Source of the DNA: Collinsella sp. TM10-22
GTDB lineage: Bacteria > Actinomycetota > Coriobacteriia > Coriobacteriales > Coriobacteriaceae
Assembly: GCF_003466125.1 (NCBI RefSeq)
Contig: NZ_QSOC01000006.1
Coordinates: 1-64,000 of the forward strand
DNA: 64,000 nt
Direction: 5' to 3'
Shown here: in pieces, positions 61,503 through 64,000 of the stretch
Position numbering within the stretch: position 1 is the stretch's first letter
How the letters are laid out: every line of letters starts with the position of its first letter
Notes under the pieces: model-generated
The model's database searches: none
What the model was told of the DNA's origin: nothing
What the model saw: the letters and a program-made list of their open reading frames with translations, nothing else
Made by a program: the position numbers and the translations under genes

Positions 61503-61535
61503 AATGTGACAAAGGGACGGTCCCTTTGTCACATT
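61503..61535. repeat. 33-bp palindrome, copy 7
   Basis: AATGTGACAAAGGGAC at 61503 and GTCCCTTTGTCACATT ending at 61535. On the minus strand its ATGTGA supplies the stop codon of trmL (61529). It lies four bases after the uvrA-like stop, so one element ends two convergent genes. Confidence 0.92.
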
Positions 61536-62128
61536 CCGGGAAAGTCTGTCTGACGCAGGGCCTCGTAGAGGACGATGGCGGCGCTGTTGGAGAGGTTGAG
61601 TGCGCTGATACGGTAGTCGGCCGGGTTGACGAAGTTGCCGCAGATATCCTGCTGAAGGATGGCCTCGTGGCTGTCCTCGGTATGCCCGAGCGATTCCTCG
61701 TGGGCTTCCCAAACCTCGGCATTATCGAGTGAGTCACAATCGCGCAGCATCGGGATGCGCTCGCAGCGCTCAGGCGCCGCGGCAAGCAGTGGCTCGGGAA
61801 TGCCCGAGCTCTCGCTGCCAAAGACCAGATAGTCACCGTCGCGGTAGGTGCTTTGCGCATAGGTGCGGCGCGCTTTTTTGGTCAGCAGGTGCAGGCGCTC
61901 GTCGGCGGGGGAGAGACCGTTGCGCGCAAGGAAATCCTCCCAGCTGGCATATGTCGTCACGTTCAGGTTTTGCCAGTAGCCCAGGCCGGCTCGACGCACC
62001 GTCTTGTCGTCGAGCGAAAAGCCCAGCGGCTCTACCAGGTGCAAGCGAGTGCCAGTGACCACGCAGGTACGGCCGATATTGCCTGTATTGGCCGGAATCT
62101 CGGGTGCGTATAGCACGATATTGAACAT
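61529..62128 (-). CDS. trmL: tRNA (cytidine/uridine-2'-O-)-methyltransferase, TrmL family
   Basis: 199 residues from ATG 62128 (AAGGAG upstream). Opens NIVLYAPEIPANTGNIGRTC (family signature), then LHLVEPLGFSLDDKTVRRAG, DYLVFGSESSGIPEPLL (SAM knot) and RISALNLSNSAAIVLYEAL. TrmL methylates the wobble 2'-OH in tRNA-Leu isoacceptors. An acidic insert (EVWEAHEESLGHTEDSHEAI) before the last motif lengthens it beyond E. coli TrmL (157). Its stop codon is provided by the last 33-bp palindrome. Confidence 0.9.
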   Translation of the reverse strand: MFNIVLYAPEIPANTGNIGRTCVVTGTRLHLVEPLGFSLDDKTVRRAGLGYWQNLNVTTYASWEDFLARNGLSPADERLHLLTKKARRTYAQSTYRDGDYLVFGSESSGIPEPLLAAAPERCERIPMLRDCDSLDNAEVWEAHEESLGHTEDSHEAILQQDICGNFVNPADYRISALNLSNSAAIVLYEALRQTDFPGM

Positions 62129-62151
62129 GAATCTCCTTGGCTCAGAATGAA

Positions 62152-62190
62152 AAACCACCACGAAGGGGACAGGCACCTTCGTGGTGGTTT
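62152..62190. terminator. 15-bp perfect hairpin with GGGGACAGGCA loop
   Basis: AAACCACCACGAAGG at 62152-62166 and CCTTCGTGGTGGTTT at 62176-62190 are exact complements around GGACAGGCA. It lies after the COG0523 gene on its strand and can terminate transcription (T-tract on both ends). The GGGGACAGGCACC centre recalls REP-like elements of other gut bacteria. Confidence 0.8.
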
Positions 62191-62227
62191 GGCGGTAACG
62201 TGGGCGGTAAATGCCCGCTCGATAACT

Positions 62228-63358
62228 CTAGGCGCGGTGCCAGTCGGTCAGGCAGGCATCGAGGGCGGCGATGAGCGCGTCCTTGTCCATGTGACGGCCG
62301 ATGATGCACAGGCTCGTCATGCGATCGCCCGTCTCGTCGTCCCAAATCTGCATGATCTCGGGGTTCTCGTCGATAATCTTCTGCTTCTCATCCTCGGGTG
62401 CAGAATCGACAAACAGACCGTTCTCCATCAGGCGCATCTGGTGGCCGGCCTGCTCAAACATGTAGCACATGTCCGGATCGCCGGTCTGCCACAGCGGGCC
62501 CTTGACGCGAATGACCTCGTCGGGCCACTCCTGCTCGACAAAATCGGTGAACTTCTGCAGGTCAAACGGCTTGCGGCGCGAGTACACAAAGGTCTCGATG
62601 TCGTACTCGAGCACCTCGGGGTCGTCGTGCTCCTCGGGATGCTCCATGGCCTCGATCCAGGCGGCGGAGTTGTAGGCGCGCATAAAGTCGAAGCGGTCGG
62701 TGTCGAGCAGCTCCTCCATGGGGACCTCGCCGTTTTGGGCCTCGACAATCACGGCGTCCTTCTGCAGGCTGCGCACGATGGCCTTGAGCTCGGCGATCTG
62801 CTCAGGCGTCACGGTGTCGGTCTTGTTGAGGACCAGCGTGGAGCAGAATTCGATCTGCTGGATGAGCAGACTCTCGATGTCGTCCTCGTCGATATCCTCG
62901 GCTAGCAGGTCGCGACCGCCGTTGAACTCGTCGTACATGCGGGCGCAGTCGACCACAGCCACGATGTTGTCGAGCGCAAGCTTGGGCTCGCCGCTCACCT
63001 TGGCCTCGTCGCAGAAGCTCGAGATGGTGTAGGCGATGGGGATAGGCTCGCAAATCCCCGAAGCCTCGATGATGATGTAGTCGAACTTGCCCGAATCGGC
63101 GATGCCCTGCAGCTGGTTGGCCAGGTCGTCCGAAAGCGTGCAGCAGATGCAGCCGTTGGTGAGCGGGATAAGGTCGTCGGTCTCGGAAAGGCCGCCGTCG
63201 GCGATGAGGCTGGCGTCGACGTTGATCTCGCCGATATCGTTGACGATCACGGCAGCGCGGATGCCACCGTCGTTGGCGAGGATGTGGTTGAGCAGCGTGG
63301 TCTTGCCGGCACCGAGGTATCCGGTAAGCATGATGATCTTCACGGGTTTGTTGGGCAT
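62228..63358 (-). CDS. COG0523 (CobW/P47K) GTPase, metal homeostasis
   Basis: 376 residues from ATG 63358 (AAGGAGG upstream). Walker A GYLGAGKT at 13-20, the metal-binding GCICC at 69-73 (Cys70, 72, 73) hallmark of COG0523, Walker B EASGICEP, and GTPase NKTD. The C-terminal half has the CobW_C beta-fold with ETFVYSRRKPFDLQKFTDFV. The central and C-terminal parts are unusually acidic with an EHPEEHDDPEVLE patch that could bind metal. These chaperones move zinc, cobalt or other ions into client enzymes. No Zur-type site or client gene is recognisable nearby. Confidence 0.9.
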   Translation of the reverse strand: MPNKPVKIIMLTGYLGAGKTTLLNHILANDGGIRAAVIVNDIGEINVDASLIADGGLSETDDLIPLTNGCICCTLSDDLANQLQGIADSGKFDYIIIEASGICEPIPIAYTISSFCDEAKVSGEPKLALDNIVAVVDCARMYDEFNGGRDLLAEDIDEDDIESLLIQQIEFCSTLVLNKTDTVTPEQIAELKAIVRSLQKDAVIVEAQNGEVPMEELLDTDRFDFMRAYNSAAWIEAMEHPEEHDDPEVLEYDIETFVYSRRKPFDLQKFTDFVEQEWPDEVIRVKGPLWQTGDPDMCYMFEQAGHQMRLMENGLFVDSAPEDEKQKIIDENPEIMQIWDDETGDRMTSLCIIGRHMDKDALIAALDACLTDWHRA

Positions 63359-63444
63359 GTGCCCTCCTTTGTTAGACATGGCTTACAGCTGAATCTTATG
63401 CCAAACGCCTGCTCTTATACCCACGCACGGGCAAATAACACAGG

Positions 63445-63786
63445 CTACTCCCAGGCTCCCCATACGTCGGGACAATAGCCGACGGTGGCCTTTTTGCCGT
63501 TGCGCACGATGGGTTCGGCCAGAACCTGCTGGTTCTCGAGCAGCTTATCAAAGCGCTGACTGGGGGTGAGATGCTGGATGAGCGCGAGCGTCTCCTCGTC
63601 CTTGGCTTTGGGGTTGAGCAGCTTGTCGATGCCGCCGACCGCCTGCATCACGCTCGTGAGCTCGCCCTTGCTCATCTCCTTTTCCTTAAGGTCGATAAAC
63701 TGCACCTTAATGCGGCGCTCCTTAAAATAGCGCTGGGCCTTCTTGGTATCGAAGGACTTTTTGGTACCGAAGATCTGCACGTTCAT
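63445..63786 (-). CDS. ArsC/Spx-family protein lacking the catalytic cysteine
   Basis: 113 residues of the thioredoxin-like ArsC/Spx fold: MNVQIFGTKKSFDTKKAQRY, ERRIKVQFIDLKEKEMSKGE, then QRFDKLLENQQVLAEPIVRN, ending in GKKATVGYCPDVWGAWE. ArsC and Spx have a cysteine at the position where this protein has KKSF, so arsenate reduction by the standard mechanism is unlikely; the only cysteine is near the C-terminus. It may be a YffB-like or regulatory member. It runs in the same direction as the flavoprotein gene downstream of the window edge. Confidence 0.85.
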   Translation of the reverse strand: MNVQIFGTKKSFDTKKAQRYFKERRIKVQFIDLKEKEMSKGELTSVMQAVGGIDKLLNPKAKDEETLALIQHLTPSQRFDKLLENQQVLAEPIVRNGKKATVGYCPDVWGAWE

Positions 63787-63803
63787 TGTTTGGTTCCGCC
63801 GTT

Positions 63804-64000
63804 CTACCTGATGAAGTTGGTCCTAGCGCGATCGGCCTGGGGGGCTTCGATGCCGGCGGCCTTTCCCGCCTCGATGCAACGCAGTAGCCAGGCCATGTTA
63901 TTGCCGATGTTTCGCATGGTGGCGAGGCCCTCGGCGTCTTGGGTGGCCTCACCCGGCATGGCACCAAAGACGTTGTTCCAGTAGGTGGATGCTACCACGG
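63804..64000 (-). CDS. Flavodoxin-family protein, C-terminal end only
   Basis: The frame is open to position 64000 and gives about 65 residues: VASTYWNNVFGAMPGEATQD, then AEGLATMRNIGNNMAWLLRC and IEAGKAAGIEAPQADRARTN. The last lines (TMRNIGNNMAWLLxxI...RTNFIR) match the C-terminus of NADPH-dependent FMN reductase/iron-sulfur flavoproteins as I remember them. The nucleotide-binding start lies outside the window. It ends 17 bases before the ArsC/Spx-like gene on the same strand, a probable operon. Confidence 0.75.
   Translation of the reverse strand, partial: VVASTYWNNVFGAMPGEATQDAEGLATMRNIGNNMAWLLRCIEAGKAAGIEAPQADRARTNFIR

Overview
The window is a high-GC, gene-dense bacterial chromosome segment. 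Its gene families, spacing and codon use look like a gut member of the Coriobacteriia, most likely Collinsella. That assignment is inferred from protein style and intergenic repeats; no rRNA or ribosomal-protein marker is present to prove it. I saw no tRNA, rRNA or CRISPR-Cas genes.

Positions 1-2.1 kb: a LysR regulator cut by the window edge, divergent from a YeiH-type exporter. Positions 2.1-7.4 kb: an accessory stretch with an IS30 transposase fragment, a DUF6508 gene, a GmrSD-like DUF262/DUF1524 gene, a flavodoxin, an ATPase remnant and an AAA/DUF4143 ATPase under a palindromic operator. Positions 7.4-11.8 kb: a divergent type IIA topoisomerase pair. Next to it lie a LexA-type box and a second AAA/DUF4143 gene with its own palindrome (12.0-13.2 kb). 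Then come an XRE/membrane-protein pair, a 1455-residue Tat-exported surface protein and a LuxR regulator.

Positions 20-28 kb hold a GMP synthase with no glutaminase domain, a two-component system whose kinase is frameshifted, and a redox operon (CXXC mini-protein, 4Fe-4S membrane protein, TlpA lipoprotein). A sulfur module follows: a cysteine-rich Crp-type regulator, a rhodanese and a CoA-disulfide reductase-rhodanese fusion. Positions 28-35 kb hold an ABC exporter, a Dus enzyme and an AT-richer islet carrying a toxin-antitoxin-like pair; two copies of the same long palindrome bracket the islet. Positions 35-64 kb are mostly conserved: RNA modification (TrmO, RlmA, RsmJ, TrmL), release factor 3, uracil-DNA glycosylase, transporters (ClC, EamA, MATE, ABC-2, VUT), an EF-G-like GTPase, a short UvrA and a COG0523 GTPase.

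The most striking feature is non-coding. Several unrelated palindrome families fill the gene gaps: a 33-bp hairpin in seven copies (often touching stop codons), an 85-90-bp palindrome in two copies, a GGGGACGTT element in three copies, and an array at 44.68-44.99 kb. That array has eight copies of one 15-mer in strictly alternating orientation, separated by 25-nt spacers. It lies between the divergent GntR/ABC operon and prfC and is the best candidate for something undescribed.
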